Source of the DNA: ATM1 sp003577165
GTDB taxonomy: Bacteria > Armatimonadota > Fimbriimonadia > Fimbriimonadales > ATM1
Length of the DNA stretch: 64,000 nt
Direction of reading: 5' to 3'
Assembly: GCA_030263715.1 (NCBI GenBank)
Contig: SZPM01000007.1
Span: 1 to 64,000 of the forward strand
The notes under the pieces were generated by a model. That model searched no databases and was not told the DNA's origin. It saw only the letters and a list, made by a program, of their open reading frames with translations. The position numbers were made by a program, and so were the translations under genes. Below are positions 8,456-16,267 of this stretch, piece by piece. Each line of letters starts with the position of its first letter. Positions within the stretch are counted from its first letter, which is position 1.

Positions 8456-9154
8456 GTGGATAAGACCGTTTCGTCCGCCAAGGAGGCCCTGGTTCGCGCT
8501 GGGCTGAAAGACGGGATGACGCTCATGGCGGGCGGGTTCGGCCTATGCGGCATTCCAGAGAACCTCATTCTCGCGATCCGAGAATTGGGCGCCAAGGACC
8601 TGACGTTCATCAGCAACAACGCAGGCGTGGATGACTTTGGTCTCGGTCTTCTCTTGCAGACGAAGCAGATTCGCAAGATGATCTCCAGTTACGTCGGAGA
8701 GAATGCGACTTTCGAGCAGCAGTTTCTCAGCGGTGAATTGGAGGTGGAACTCACTCCGCAAGGGACGCTCGCAGAGCGAATTCGAGCGGGGGGGGCCGGC
8801 ATTCCGGCGTTCTTCACGCCAACGGGTTACGGCACTTTGGTCGCAGAGGGGAAAGAGGTGCGAGAATTCGGCGGCCGGCACTACGTTTTGGAGACGGCCT
8901 TGACGGCGGACATCAGCATCGTCAAGGCGCACACTGCGGACAAGGCCGGGAACTTGGTTTACCGAAAGGCCGCTCGAAACTTCAATCCGATGATGGCGAC
9001 GGCCGGGAAGGTGACGATCGCAGAAGTGGAGCGGATCGTCGAGATCGGAGAGATCGATCCGGATCATGTGCACACGCCTGGAATCTACGTGAACATGGTC
9101 GTACTGGGAACTTTCGAGAAGCGGATTGAAAACCGGACAACCCGAAGCGCCTAA
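8456..9154 (+). CDS. scoA: 3-oxoacid (succinyl-CoA:acetoacetate) CoA-transferase subunit A
   Basis: A 232-residue alpha subunit. Family-typical segments run throughout: GGFGLCGIPENLI, ISNNAGVDDFGLGLLL, ISSYVGEN, LTPQGTLAERIRAGGAGIPAF, VAEGKEVREF and DKAGNLVYRKAARNFNP. With its beta subunit the enzyme moves CoA between succinate and acetoacetate for ketone-body or short-chain acid use. The beta subunit, which carries the catalytic Glu, normally follows immediately but is absent: the next gene is a DUF72 protein. The GTG start fits the family N-terminus and follows a TATAAA box. The 3' end overlaps the next gene by 29 bp. Confidence 0.93.
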   Translation: MDKTVSSAKEALVRAGLKDGMTLMAGGFGLCGIPENLILAIRELGAKDLTFISNNAGVDDFGLGLLLQTKQIRKMISSYVGENATFEQQFLSGELEVELTPQGTLAERIRAGGAGIPAFFTPTGYGTLVAEGKEVREFGGRHYVLETALTADISIVKAHTADKAGNLVYRKAARNFNPMMATAGKVTIAEVERIVEIGEIDPDHVHTPGIYVNMVVLGTFEKRIENRTTRSA

Positions 9155-9956
9155 GGCCGCTCGTTTCTTCGTCGGCACCAGCGGATTCAGTTACGACGAT
9201 TGGACCGGGCGCTACTATCCGGGAGGGCTGCCTTCCGCAAAGAGGTTCGACTATTATGCTTTCGAATTTCCTTGCGTGGAGATCAACTCCACTTACTATG
9301 GTTGGTTGTCAGAGAAGACGGCGCGTTCGCTGGTGAGCAGGGCGCCGAGAGGGTTCCGCTTCACCCTCAAACTTCACAGAAGCCTCACGCATGAAAGCGG
9401 GGGGGAGTTGCAGGACGGCCTCGCGCGAACTCGAGAGCAAGCAGGGGTGTTCGATTCAGCCTCCGCGCTCGGATGCTATTTAGCGCAGTTTCCGAACTCG
9501 TTCCGACCCGGGGCAGAGGCATTCGGCAAGATCGAGGAGCTTGCGAATGGACTTACGCCACTCGTCGTGGAGACGCGAAACTCGGAGTGGCAGAAGGCTG
9601 AGAACGCCTCTCGGGTGGGGGCGATGGGGGCTGCAATCTGTTGCGTGGATGCCCCTCCTGTTCGCGGGTTACCTCGCTGGGAGCCGACGCGATTCGGGCC
9701 GGTGGGCTATTACCGGTTTCACGGCAGGAACGCCGCCAAGTGGTACGGACATGAGGAGGCGTGGGAGCGATACGATTACTCTTACAGTCGCGAGGAACTC
9801 GCGGGGAGGGCGGCGGACATCCTCGCTGCGGAGCCGGATCGGGACTGCTACGTGTTTTTCAACAACCACTACGGCGCCCAAGCCGTGACGAATGCGCGGC
9901 AAATGGCGGACCTCCTTGGTGTGCCGGTTTCCCGGCCGCAACCCGGGCTCTTCTAG
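9126..9956 (+). CDS. DUF72 family protein (YecE-like)
   Basis: A 276-residue TIM-barrel-type DUF72 protein. Recognisable segments include FVGTSGFSYDDW at the start, CVEINSTYYGW, FTLKLHRSLTHE, a VETRNSEW strand and the closing CYVFFNNHYGAQAVTNARQM. The biochemical role of this family is not settled. The TTG start at 9126 lies inside scoA. No better start is visible before the conserved FVGTSGF, so about 12 residues of extension are uncertain. The overlap implies co-transcription with scoA. Confidence 0.88.
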   Translation: MKTGQPEAPKAARFFVGTSGFSYDDWTGRYYPGGLPSAKRFDYYAFEFPCVEINSTYYGWLSEKTARSLVSRAPRGFRFTLKLHRSLTHESGGELQDGLARTREQAGVFDSASALGCYLAQFPNSFRPGAEAFGKIEELANGLTPLVVETRNSEWQKAENASRVGAMGAAICCVDAPPVRGLPRWEPTRFGPVGYYRFHGRNAAKWYGHEEAWERYDYSYSREELAGRAADILAAEPDRDCYVFFNNHYGAQAVTNARQMADLLGVPVSRPQPGLF

Positions 9957-10128
9957 GCGGTAGGGGGATTTGAAAACCCAGGCTAAATAGGGGGGTGAGA
10001 GGGCCTGGGCTGGTGTAAACTGAATGCCAGCAAAGGGGCCTGGGGCTTCTTGGGCAAGGCGGCGTGAAGGCGCCGAGTCCAGACGCCAGGCTCGATGATT
10101 GCAAATCATTGAAGAACGGAGGATAGGC

Positions 10129-11679
10129 ATGAGGCAATTCGCCTTTACTGCTGGTCTCATCGCGCTAGCGGCTACAGCGTTTGGCGCGGTCGAGAACAAT
10201 TACCGCAACTGCGGAACCGACACAGGGTTCTTTTATCCGTCCGGTGAGCAATACGGGGATGAAGTGGACATCACCGGTGTTGGCACGTCCAGAAGGCTCA
10301 CTGGAATTCACCTTGGCTACTATGCAGACCTGGCCGTCGTGCAAGGGGACGAAACCGCCACAGTTCGCGTCTACCTGAACGACGGAACGGCCGTCCCGGG
10401 CGAGCCCGGAACGCTCCTCTTTACGAGCGCTCCGCAGCCGCTTCGGCAGGGCCCCGGCGTCATTAACGTTGAGGTTCCCGCCGTCCTCGTCCCGGACAAG
10501 TTCACGGTTACCGTGCAATTTGGCGGGATGACGAACATCGCGGGTGACCAAGCGGGTCTCGCGATTTATGACCCGCCGACGAGTGGAACCAGCGCCGATG
10601 GCTTCTGGCAGTTCGACAGCGGTCCTGGCACCTGGGGGGCGTACAACTTCGGCGGCGCTCCGATCGCGAACTTCAGCATGAGTTTGTCGTTCGGCGGCTG
10701 CCCGCTGGATCCGTATGACAACTCGGTCAACGACCTGGGCTTCTACTTCCCCGACGCATCGACCAACGAGAACGGGGATGACGTCCACCTGGAAGGCCTC
10801 CACAGGATCGCCACCACGCTCACAGTGGGTGTTGGCGTCGACCTGACCACTCCGCAAGGCGACGAAACGATGAACGTTCGCATTCGCGCCAACGACGGCT
10901 TGTGGGTAGGCGGCCTCAACAATCCTGGAACGGTGCTGTTCGATAGCGGTCCGATCCCCCTGATTGCTGGCGCGAACGATTACTCGATGCCGCTTCCGGA
11001 TCTCGATCTTCCGGCGAGCTTCACCGTGACCATCGACGTGGCCGGCATGGCGGGCGTTGCGGGTGACAGAGCAGGTTTCCTGCTGTTCAACCCGTCGGTC
11101 TCAGGCCAGAGCAACAACTTCTTCTGGCGGTTCGACCAGCCGCAGCACCCCGGCACGTGGGGCGCTTGGTGGTTCGGCGCGACCGGTCCTCAGTCGAACT
11201 TCAAGATTCGCGTGGAGTCCCGCTCGCTAGCGATCTGGGATATCAACGGTGAACTCGGCGTCAACGTTCAGGGTGATCCTTCGAACATGCGGTCGAGCGA
11301 CAACGTCTACTTCTCGATCCAGCGCGGAATCATCCCGTTCCCGGCCGCCAACCCCGTCCAATTCAGGGCGAGGACTTGCGTCGCGGGTGTGCCTTCCACG
11401 ATGGACATCGAAGTCGAGTCCCGCTGCAATAGCACTGGTGTTGAAGAGAGGGTGTATATCTTCAACGTGAGCACGAATCAGTTCGTGCTGGTTGGATCGA
11501 ACCTTCTGACCACCGCGGATACGACGAGGACCTACAGCGTGACCGGCAACCTGGCGAACTTCGTCGATCCGGTCGACGGCATGGTCCGCGTCCGCATTGC
11601 TGCGAAGAACACCGGCATTCTCAGCAACGCTGCGTTCCGAGTGTTCTACGACAAGGTGCACGTCAACTTCACGCCGTAA
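10129..11679 (+). CDS. secreted protein with duplicated module and shared C-terminal domain
   Basis: A 516-residue exported protein. The ATG at 10129 follows GGAGGATAGGC and begins a signal peptide (MRQFAFTAGLIALAATAFGA). Residues about 20-190 and 195-365 are two copies of one module, with paired segments such as GFFYPSGEQYGDEV/GFYFPDASTNENGDDV, GDETATVRVYLNDG/GDETMNVRIRANDG and GDQAGLAIYDP/GDRAGFLLFNP. The last 150 residues resemble the C-terminus of the secreted protein at 61822-63993. Function is unknown; a surface or matrix role is plausible. An inverted repeat ATGATT/AATCAT (10095-10109) and a TAAACT box (10016-10021) lie upstream. Confidence 0.85.
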   Translation: MRQFAFTAGLIALAATAFGAVENNYRNCGTDTGFFYPSGEQYGDEVDITGVGTSRRLTGIHLGYYADLAVVQGDETATVRVYLNDGTAVPGEPGTLLFTSAPQPLRQGPGVINVEVPAVLVPDKFTVTVQFGGMTNIAGDQAGLAIYDPPTSGTSADGFWQFDSGPGTWGAYNFGGAPIANFSMSLSFGGCPLDPYDNSVNDLGFYFPDASTNENGDDVHLEGLHRIATTLTVGVGVDLTTPQGDETMNVRIRANDGLWVGGLNNPGTVLFDSGPIPLIAGANDYSMPLPDLDLPASFTVTIDVAGMAGVAGDRAGFLLFNPSVSGQSNNFFWRFDQPQHPGTWGAWWFGATGPQSNFKIRVESRSLAIWDINGELGVNVQGDPSNMRSSDNVYFSIQRGIIPFPAANPVQFRARTCVAGVPSTMDIEVESRCNSTGVEERVYIFNVSTNQFVLVGSNLLTTADTTRTYSVTGNLANFVDPVDGMVRVRIAAKNTGILSNAAFRVFYDKVHVNFTP

Positions 11680-11703
11680 TTTCAGGCGCGCGTTGATTGC
11701 AAA

Positions 11704-11732
11704 CGCGGCGCGGGCTCATGGCCCGCGCCGCG
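11704..11732. terminator. hairpin terminator between convergent genes
   Basis: A perfect 12-bp stem, CGCGGCGCGGGC (11704-11715) with GCCCGCGCCGCG (11721-11732), has a TCATG loop and is followed by CTCTTATTT. It sits between the secreted-protein gene and the oppositely oriented tautomerase gene. Confidence 0.75.
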
Positions 11733-11762
11733 CTCTTATTTGGTGGGATGCTGCTCGGCGCG

Positions 11763-12113
11763 TTACTTGATGTAGGTCCCGGCGTCCATCTCCCGCAACT
11801 CGAGCGTGACCTTGACCACGCCCTGCGAGATCTCTGCCTCGAAGTAGTTCGAGATCTTGTCGTACAGAGCCCGGGCGATCGTCTGCCTCAGGTCGAGCGG
11901 CCTTCCGGCGAGGATTGAAACTTGGCAGTGAACGAAGCCGACTGGCGCACCGCGTCCCACGGCAAACATCTCGAGCTCGGTCCAGTACGCCTTGACGGAG
12001 GCGGAGTCGATGGTCTCGCAGCCTGACAGAGTCTCGACGAGGCAGGCCAAGAGTTCCTGCGCCCTGCTTCGCTCGGTGAGGCCGGCCGTGGTCTGGAGGT
12101 GGATGTGAGGCAC
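11763..12113 (-). CDS. CHMI-like tautomerase (5-carboxymethyl-2-hydroxymuconate isomerase family)
   Basis: A 116-residue protein starting MPHIHLQTTAGL, leaving the N-terminal Pro that acts as catalytic base in the tautomerase superfamily. The segment GFVHCQVSILAGRPLDLRQ followed by ARALYDKISNYF aligns with the AFVH...GAGRSLESRQ...LFELIKTHF core of HpcD/CHMI. No aromatic-degradation genes are near, so the substrate is uncertain. The GTG start is 6 bases after a TATCCT box at 12120-12125 on the minus strand. Confidence 0.75.
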   Translation of the reverse strand: MPHIHLQTTAGLTERSRAQELLACLVETLSGCETIDSASVKAYWTELEMFAVGRGAPVGFVHCQVSILAGRPLDLRQTIARALYDKISNYFEAEISQGVVKVTLELREMDAGTYIK

Positions 12114-12153
12114 GGATTGAGGATACCGATTCGGGCCCTGCGCCTCGGTCTGA

Positions 12154-12159
12154 CATAAT
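12154..12159 (+). promoter_or_regulatory. extended -10 element, leaderless dCMP deaminase candidate
   Basis: TGACATAAT (12151-12159) is an extended -10. The ATG at 12167 is 7 bases after it, so the transcript would begin at about the start codon. An upstream in-frame ATG at 12158 lies inside the box and is unlikely to be used. Confidence 0.5.
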
Positions 12160-12166
12160 GCCGCGC

Positions 12167-12619
12167 ATGGCCGGCAGGCCTTCCTGGGACGAATACTTCA
12201 TCGAGGTCGCAAAGACGGTGAGCACGAGAGCGACCTGTCGCCGTCGGAGCGTCGGGGCCGTGATTGAAAGGGACCGACGGATTCTCGCGACGGGCTACAA
12301 CGGGGCTCCCCGGGGTGTGCCGCACTGCGAGGAGTACGGCTGCGACATCACGCAGCGCTGTCAACTTGCCGCTCACGCCGAACAGAATGCGATCGCGCAG
12401 GCAGCCGCGAACGGAGTCTCCTGCAGCGGCGCGAGCATCTACGTCACCTGTCAGCCTTGCAGCGGGTGCGCGAAGCTGCTGATTAACGCCGGGATTCGCC
12501 GCGTCGTCTTCGAAGGCGATTATCCAGATGATCTAGCCCTTGAACTCTTCGCGCTGGCCGGCGTGGACCTTTACCGGTTCAGTTCCGGCAAGGTCGAACT
12601 CATCAACGCGGCGCGATAA
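12167..12619 (+). CDS. deoxycytidylate deaminase
   Basis: Converts dCMP to dUMP for thymidylate synthesis. The zinc site is clear: HAEQNAI with the catalytic Glu, and CQPCSGC supplying two Cys. SWDEYFIEVAKTV, YNGAPRG and the C-rich EEYGCDITQRCQ insert are typical of the dCMP deaminase/ComEB group. The ATG at 12167 gives MAGRPSWDEYF, matching family N-termini; the ATG at 12158 would add three residues. The stop overlaps the ATG of the next gene by 1 bp. Confidence 0.92.
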   Translation: MAGRPSWDEYFIEVAKTVSTRATCRRRSVGAVIERDRRILATGYNGAPRGVPHCEEYGCDITQRCQLAAHAEQNAIAQAAANGVSCSGASIYVTCQPCSGCAKLLINAGIRRVVFEGDYPDDLALELFALAGVDLYRFSSGKVELINAAR

Positions 12620-13635
12620 TGTTCGGGGAGGCGGTTTCCAGCACCTTTGCGCTTGCGCTCCTGATCGCATTGATCGTGACGCTGATTGCGACTCCACTGG
12701 TCATCCGCTTGGCAATAGTGGCAGGCGCCATTGACAAGCCTGGTGAGGAGAGACGAATCCACTCCAAGCCGACTCCACGCTGGGGGGGGCTTGCCATTTA
12801 TCTTGGAGTGCTGGTCGCGTGGCTTCTCGTGTACCCGATGTCGCATCGTTCCCCGGATGCAGCCCTGGTGGGGCCCTACACGGTCAATTCACTATGGATC
12901 ATGGGCATCGGCTTCGCGATCGTCGCATTCGGGATGCTGGATGACAAGTTTCAACTGCCCGCTTCGTGGCAGGCGCTCTTTCTGCTGGGCTGCGGAATCG
13001 CATTAGGGCATCCTTCGCTGGGAAACATCAGGATTGAGGGGTTTTCAGTTCCTTTTATGGCCAACGACGCGCCGGGCGGGTACATCGCATTCAGCGAACT
13101 CAATTCTGTTATCTTCACCGCTGTTTTCGTGTTCGTCATCGCGAAGACGATGGACACAATAGACGGTATTGACGGATTAGCGGCGGGCATAGCAGCGATC
13201 ACGGCGACAACGATGCTCATATTGAGCCTCTACAGGCAACCGCTCGTCGGAGTGCTGTCCGCCGGCGCGGTCGGCTCCTGTCTTGGATTTTTGCGTTACA
13301 ACTACCATCCGGCGCGAATCTTTATGGGAACGGGGGGGGCTCAGTTTCTTGGGTTCTTCTTGGCGGCGCTCAGCGTGCAAGGGGTCGTGAAGACTGCGGC
13401 TGCGGTTGCGCTGCTGGTCCCTCTGACGCTCTTCGGAGTGCCTATCTTCGACGCGATCTTCGTCGTGATACGACGGATCGCGAGCAGGCAGCCGATCACA
13501 AGGGCCGACAAGAGGCATCTCCACCACTCGCTCCTGGGACGGGGTCTATCGCAGAGACAGGCGGTTTGGGTGTTGTACGCTGCGGCAATTCTATTGTGCA
13601 GCGCGGCGATCCTGGTCGTTAAGTTGTCCAGTTAA
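12619..13635 (+). CDS. undecaprenyl-phosphate sugar-1-phosphate transferase (WecA/MraY family)
   Basis: A polytopic membrane enzyme that loads a sugar-1-phosphate onto undecaprenyl phosphate to start a glycan. RRIHSKPTPRWGGLAIYLG at residues 50-70, DDKFQLP, the DTIDGIDGLAAG motif with its catalytic Asp pair, and the HLHHSLLGRGLSQRQAV cytosolic His motif identify the family. The last motif and overall layout are nearer WecA/TagO than MraY. It precedes uppP, which recycles the same lipid carrier, by 6 bp. Confidence 0.9.
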   Translation: MFGEAVSSTFALALLIALIVTLIATPLVIRLAIVAGAIDKPGEERRIHSKPTPRWGGLAIYLGVLVAWLLVYPMSHRSPDAALVGPYTVNSLWIMGIGFAIVAFGMLDDKFQLPASWQALFLLGCGIALGHPSLGNIRIEGFSVPFMANDAPGGYIAFSELNSVIFTAVFVFVIAKTMDTIDGIDGLAAGIAAITATTMLILSLYRQPLVGVLSAGAVGSCLGFLRYNYHPARIFMGTGGAQFLGFFLAALSVQGVVKTAAAVALLVPLTLFGVPIFDAIFVVIRRIASRQPITRADKRHLHHSLLGRGLSQRQAVWVLYAAAILLCSAAILVVKLSS

Positions 13636-13641
13636 GAGCGC

Positions 13642-14478
13642 ATGCACATCCTCGAGGCCTTGATTCTCGGAATCGTCCAGGGACTCACTGAGTTCCTGCC
13701 CGTTTCGTCAACGGCACACGTCGAATTGGCGAGAGGTTTGATGGATTGGCCATCGAAGGAACTCGGCGCGCCGTTCACCGCGGTGATCCAACTTGGAACG
13801 CTGCTTGCCGTGTTCGTGTACTTTCGCCGCGACATCGTTCGGACCGTACGACTCTGGACGCGGGGGCTCGTCTCGAAAGACGGTCGAGACACACCGGAAT
13901 ACAGGCTCGGGTGGGCGGTCTTCATTGGAACTCTCCCTATCGTGTTCTGCGCCCTCCTCTTTCAAGATCAGATCGAGTCCACACTTCGGTCGATGTCCGT
14001 GATCGCGCTGTCGCTGATCGCGCTTGCGCTGCTGCTTTGGGTTGCGGAGATGACCGCGAGTCACAGAAGAGAGATGCACACGGTTCGGTGGTGGGACGGA
14101 CTTGTGGTCGGCCTTTTCCAGGCGATGGCTCTCGTTCCTGGCGTTTCGCGAAGCGGGAGTACGATCACCGGCGCCCTCTTCCTCGGTTTCGATCGGGCGA
14201 CTGCTGCGCGCCTCAGTTTTCTTCTGAGCTTCCCCTCCATCCTGCTGGCAGGGGTGTACGAGGCGGTCAAGTTTCGGGCGGACCTGCTGTCCGCGGGGTT
14301 GGTCGAGGTCGTCGTCGCCACGGCTGCTGCGTTCTTCGTCGGCTGGGCCACCATCGAAGGGCTGTTGCGGTTCCTGCGCACCCACACGACGGCCGTCTTC
14401 ATCGTCTATCGAGTCGCGCTTGGGATCGGGCTGCTCATCCTCCTGTACTCGGGCGTCATCCGGCAGAACTACCCGTAA
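13642..14478 (+). CDS. uppP: undecaprenyl-diphosphatase
   Basis: Removes a phosphate from undecaprenyl diphosphate to regenerate the lipid carrier at the membrane. The two family motifs are intact: GIVQGLTEFLPVSSTAH near residue 10-26 and LVPGVSRSGSTITGAL near 160-175. The 278-residue length and about eight hydrophobic segments are standard. The gene sits between the WecA-type transferase and a PEP-CTERM remnant, and uppS is elsewhere in the window. Confidence 0.95.
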   Translation: MHILEALILGIVQGLTEFLPVSSTAHVELARGLMDWPSKELGAPFTAVIQLGTLLAVFVYFRRDIVRTVRLWTRGLVSKDGRDTPEYRLGWAVFIGTLPIVFCALLFQDQIESTLRSMSVIALSLIALALLLWVAEMTASHRREMHTVRWWDGLVVGLFQAMALVPGVSRSGSTITGALFLGFDRATAARLSFLLSFPSILLAGVYEAVKFRADLLSAGLVEVVVATAAAFFVGWATIEGLLRFLRTHTTAVFIVYRVALGIGLLILLYSGVIRQNYP

Positions 14479-14529
14479 CCTGTAATCCTTACCGGCCCGT
14501 GTTTTCTCCGGCTGTGGAATTTCCCGGGT

Positions 14530-14781
14530 ATGGACATTCGCATGGAGGCCGCGGGTGACACCCGCGGTGGCCTGAGTCAGGAGTTCGTCGATTCGATCCT
14601 TCAGCCCGAACCGAAGGACGACGACTACCTGATGATCACGCGCGTGGATGACTACTCTGTCCGCGAGAACGCTGCTATTCAGTCGGGGGCTGCGCCCGTT
14701 CCGGAGCCAGCGACCCTCACCGTGTTGGGAATTGGGGCCGCTGCGGCATTCTTGAGGAAGCGATTTAGGCGACGGGTATAA
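14530..14781 (+). CDS. short protein with PEP-CTERM tail, no signal peptide
   Basis: An 83-residue frame ending PVPEPATLTVLGIGAAAAF then LRKRFRRRV, a textbook PEP-CTERM sorting signal (VPEP, hydrophobic span, basic end). Such proteins normally start with a Sec signal peptide, but none is present: the first 70 residues are acidic and polar. It is therefore likely the 3' remnant of a larger exported protein. A perfect 9-bp inverted repeat, CCGCGGGTG and CACCCGCGG at 14549-14567, lies within its 5' part. Start codon uncertain. Confidence 0.55.
   Translation: MDIRMEAAGDTRGGLSQEFVDSILQPEPKDDDYLMITRVDDYSVRENAAIQSGAAPVPEPATLTVLGIGAAAAFLRKRFRRRV
14549..14567. repeat. perfect short palindrome
   Basis: Arms CCGCGGGTG and CACCCGCGG with a single central A. 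It lies at the 5' end of the PEP-CTERM remnant and resembles a small mobile palindromic unit. Only one copy is seen in this window. Confidence 0.4.
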
Positions 14782-14782
14782 A
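14777..14782 (+). promoter_or_regulatory. -10 element, leaderless pdxT candidate
   Basis: TATAAA is followed by 6 bases and then GTG at 14789. The context GGGTATAAACC is identical to that before scoA at 8439-8449. Confidence 0.45.
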
Positions 14783-14788
14783 CCTCGC

Positions 14789-15361
14789 GTGCCCAGAGTT
14801 GTCGGCGTTCTATCGCTGCAGGGCGATTTCCAACTCCACTGCGACGCGATAGCCGCGTGCGGGGCGGAGCCGCGCCAGGTGCGGATGCCAGAAGACCTCG
14901 CGGGCTGTGAGGGATTGATCCTCCCCGGAGGGGAAAGCACGACGCTGGGCATTCTTCTCAGGCGGCACGGCTTGGATCAGGCGATCGCCGAGCGTTGCCG
15001 GGACGGCATGCCTGCGTGGGGGACTTGCATGGGCATGATCCTGATGGCTCAGAGGGTCGAGGGCCGCGATCAATTCACGCTAAGCCTGCTGGACATCACG
15101 ATTCGGAGGAACGCGTTCGGGCCGCAGGTGCACTCTTTCGAGCAGGAGATCCCGGTCAAGGGCTTCGTGTCTCCATTCCCGGCCGTGTTCATCCGCGCGC
15201 CAATCGTCACGGAGTGCGGGCCCGAGGTGGAGTCCCTCGCCGAGGTCGAAGGGAAGGTGGTCGCAGTCAGGCAGGGGCGCTTGCTCGGGACGGCGTTTCA
15301 CCCTGAGCTGACGGCGGATCGCCGGGTGCACGAGTACTTCCTATCTCTGTTCGGCGGATAG
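14789..15361 (+). CDS. pdxT: pyridoxal 5'-phosphate synthase glutaminase subunit
   Basis: Class I glutaminase that supplies ammonia to PdxS for PLP synthesis. SLQGDFQLH near the start, LPGGESTTLG (oxyanion region), WGTCMGMIL with nucleophile Cys80, and FHPELTADRRVH with the catalytic His/Glu complete the triad. The usual GTCAG is GTCMG here. The length of 190 is normal. The partner pdxS is not in the window. The GTG start has no Shine-Dalgarno and follows a TATAAA box. Confidence 0.93.
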   Translation: MPRVVGVLSLQGDFQLHCDAIAACGAEPRQVRMPEDLAGCEGLILPGGESTTLGILLRRHGLDQAIAERCRDGMPAWGTCMGMILMAQRVEGRDQFTLSLLDITIRRNAFGPQVHSFEQEIPVKGFVSPFPAVFIRAPIVTECGPEVESLAEVEGKVVAVRQGRLLGTAFHPELTADRRVHEYFLSLFGG

Positions 15362-15372
15362 AATCTGGGCGC

Positions 15373-16011
15373 GTGTTTCGGTGGGTGCTCTATCCGATCG
15401 GAAAGACCTTCCTCTTCTTCTTCCTTCTGCTCTTCGGCCCGGTGAAGGTGCGAGGGCGCGGGAACGTACCGCGGAGCGGAGGCCTACTCGTCGCCGCGAA
15501 TCACAGGAGTGATTGCGACCCTGCCGTCGTTGGGCACGCGCTGCCCCGGCCGACGTACTTCATGGCGAAAGAGGAACTCTTCAGAGTCCCGGTTCTAGGT
15601 CCCATCATTCGAGCTTTTCGGGCGTTTCCTGTGAAGCGAGGCACACCTGACCGCGCAGCGATTCGCCGTGCCGTCGAGTTGCTCAAGCACGGGGAGTGCG
15701 TCGTGATGTTTCCAGAGGGGCAACTCTCCGAGGATGGAAATCTGCAGCCGATCCTGCCGGGAGCGCTCCTCATCGCGAGGATGGCGGCAGTTCCCGTGGT
15801 GTGCTGCGGTTTGCGTGGTACCGAGAGAATCATCCCCTTTGGGAGGGTGTTGCCGAGGCCCGCTCTGGGAGGCGTCTCGGCGTCGTTCGGGGAGCCGCGG
15901 ACCTTGACAGGGGTTGGCGAGAGCGACGCGCTGGGCTGGATCGCTGCGGAGTTTCTTCGTTTGTCGGGCCAGAGCGAAGAGCATCGGCGCACGCAAGATG
16001 CAGTCAAGTAG
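15373..16011 (+). CDS. plsC: 1-acyl-sn-glycerol-3-phosphate acyltransferase
   Basis: Acylates lysophosphatidic acid to phosphatidic acid at the membrane. The catalytic HX4D is NHRSDCD (His44, Asp49), and the phosphate-binding FPEG motif is at 113-116. A hydrophobic N-terminal anchor (LFFFLLLFGPV) is present. The GTG start lies 8 bases after TAGAAT (15359-15364). It is 11 bp after pdxT; the downstream gene is a small Tat-like protein. Confidence 0.9.
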   Translation: MFRWVLYPIGKTFLFFFLLLFGPVKVRGRGNVPRSGGLLVAANHRSDCDPAVVGHALPRPTYFMAKEELFRVPVLGPIIRAFRAFPVKRGTPDRAAIRRAVELLKHGECVVMFPEGQLSEDGNLQPILPGALLIARMAAVPVVCCGLRGTERIIPFGRVLPRPALGGVSASFGEPRTLTGVGESDALGWIAAEFLRLSGQSEEHRRTQDAVK

Positions 16012-16045
16012 AATCCGCCGAGCGCGAGCCACTCGCGGCCCGACG

Positions 16046-16267
16046 ATGCCGAACCCAACGCACTCCGACCCGAAGGACCCAGTGTCCCGTAGGGATTTCC
16101 TTGCCCACGCGGGCCGAAAGACGATCGATCTCGGCCGGCGCGGGGGTTTTTTCGGATTTCTTTTCGGAATTCCGGCTCGGCTTCGGGCGGCACGTGACAA
16201 CGAGAGCATGCACACGGTTCGACCCGAGCCGAACTCTGTTGCGCGGAGCCAGGGGTCCGAAGAGTGA
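16046..16267 (+). CDS. small protein with Tat-like SRRDFL motif, coupled to ctaB
   Basis: A 73-residue protein with SRRDFLAHAG at residues 14-23, which matches the twin-arginine consensus. Instead of the usual long hydrophobic stretch it has KTIDLGRRGGFFGFLFGIPARL. Its stop overlaps the ctaB GTG start (GTGA at 16264-16267), so it is probably translated with ctaB. Alternative starts at 16001 or 15914 overlap plsC. I do not recognise a family. A role near heme or oxidase assembly is suggested only by position. Confidence 0.5.
   Translation: MPNPTHSDPKDPVSRRDFLAHAGRKTIDLGRRGGFFGFLFGIPARLRAARDNESMHTVRPEPNSVARSQGSEE

Noticed and set aside
13708..14952. A 414-codon minus-strand frame over uppP and pdxT
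   Set aside because: It covers two strong genes on the other strand, and its Arg/Asp/Gln-rich composition is that of a shadow frame.
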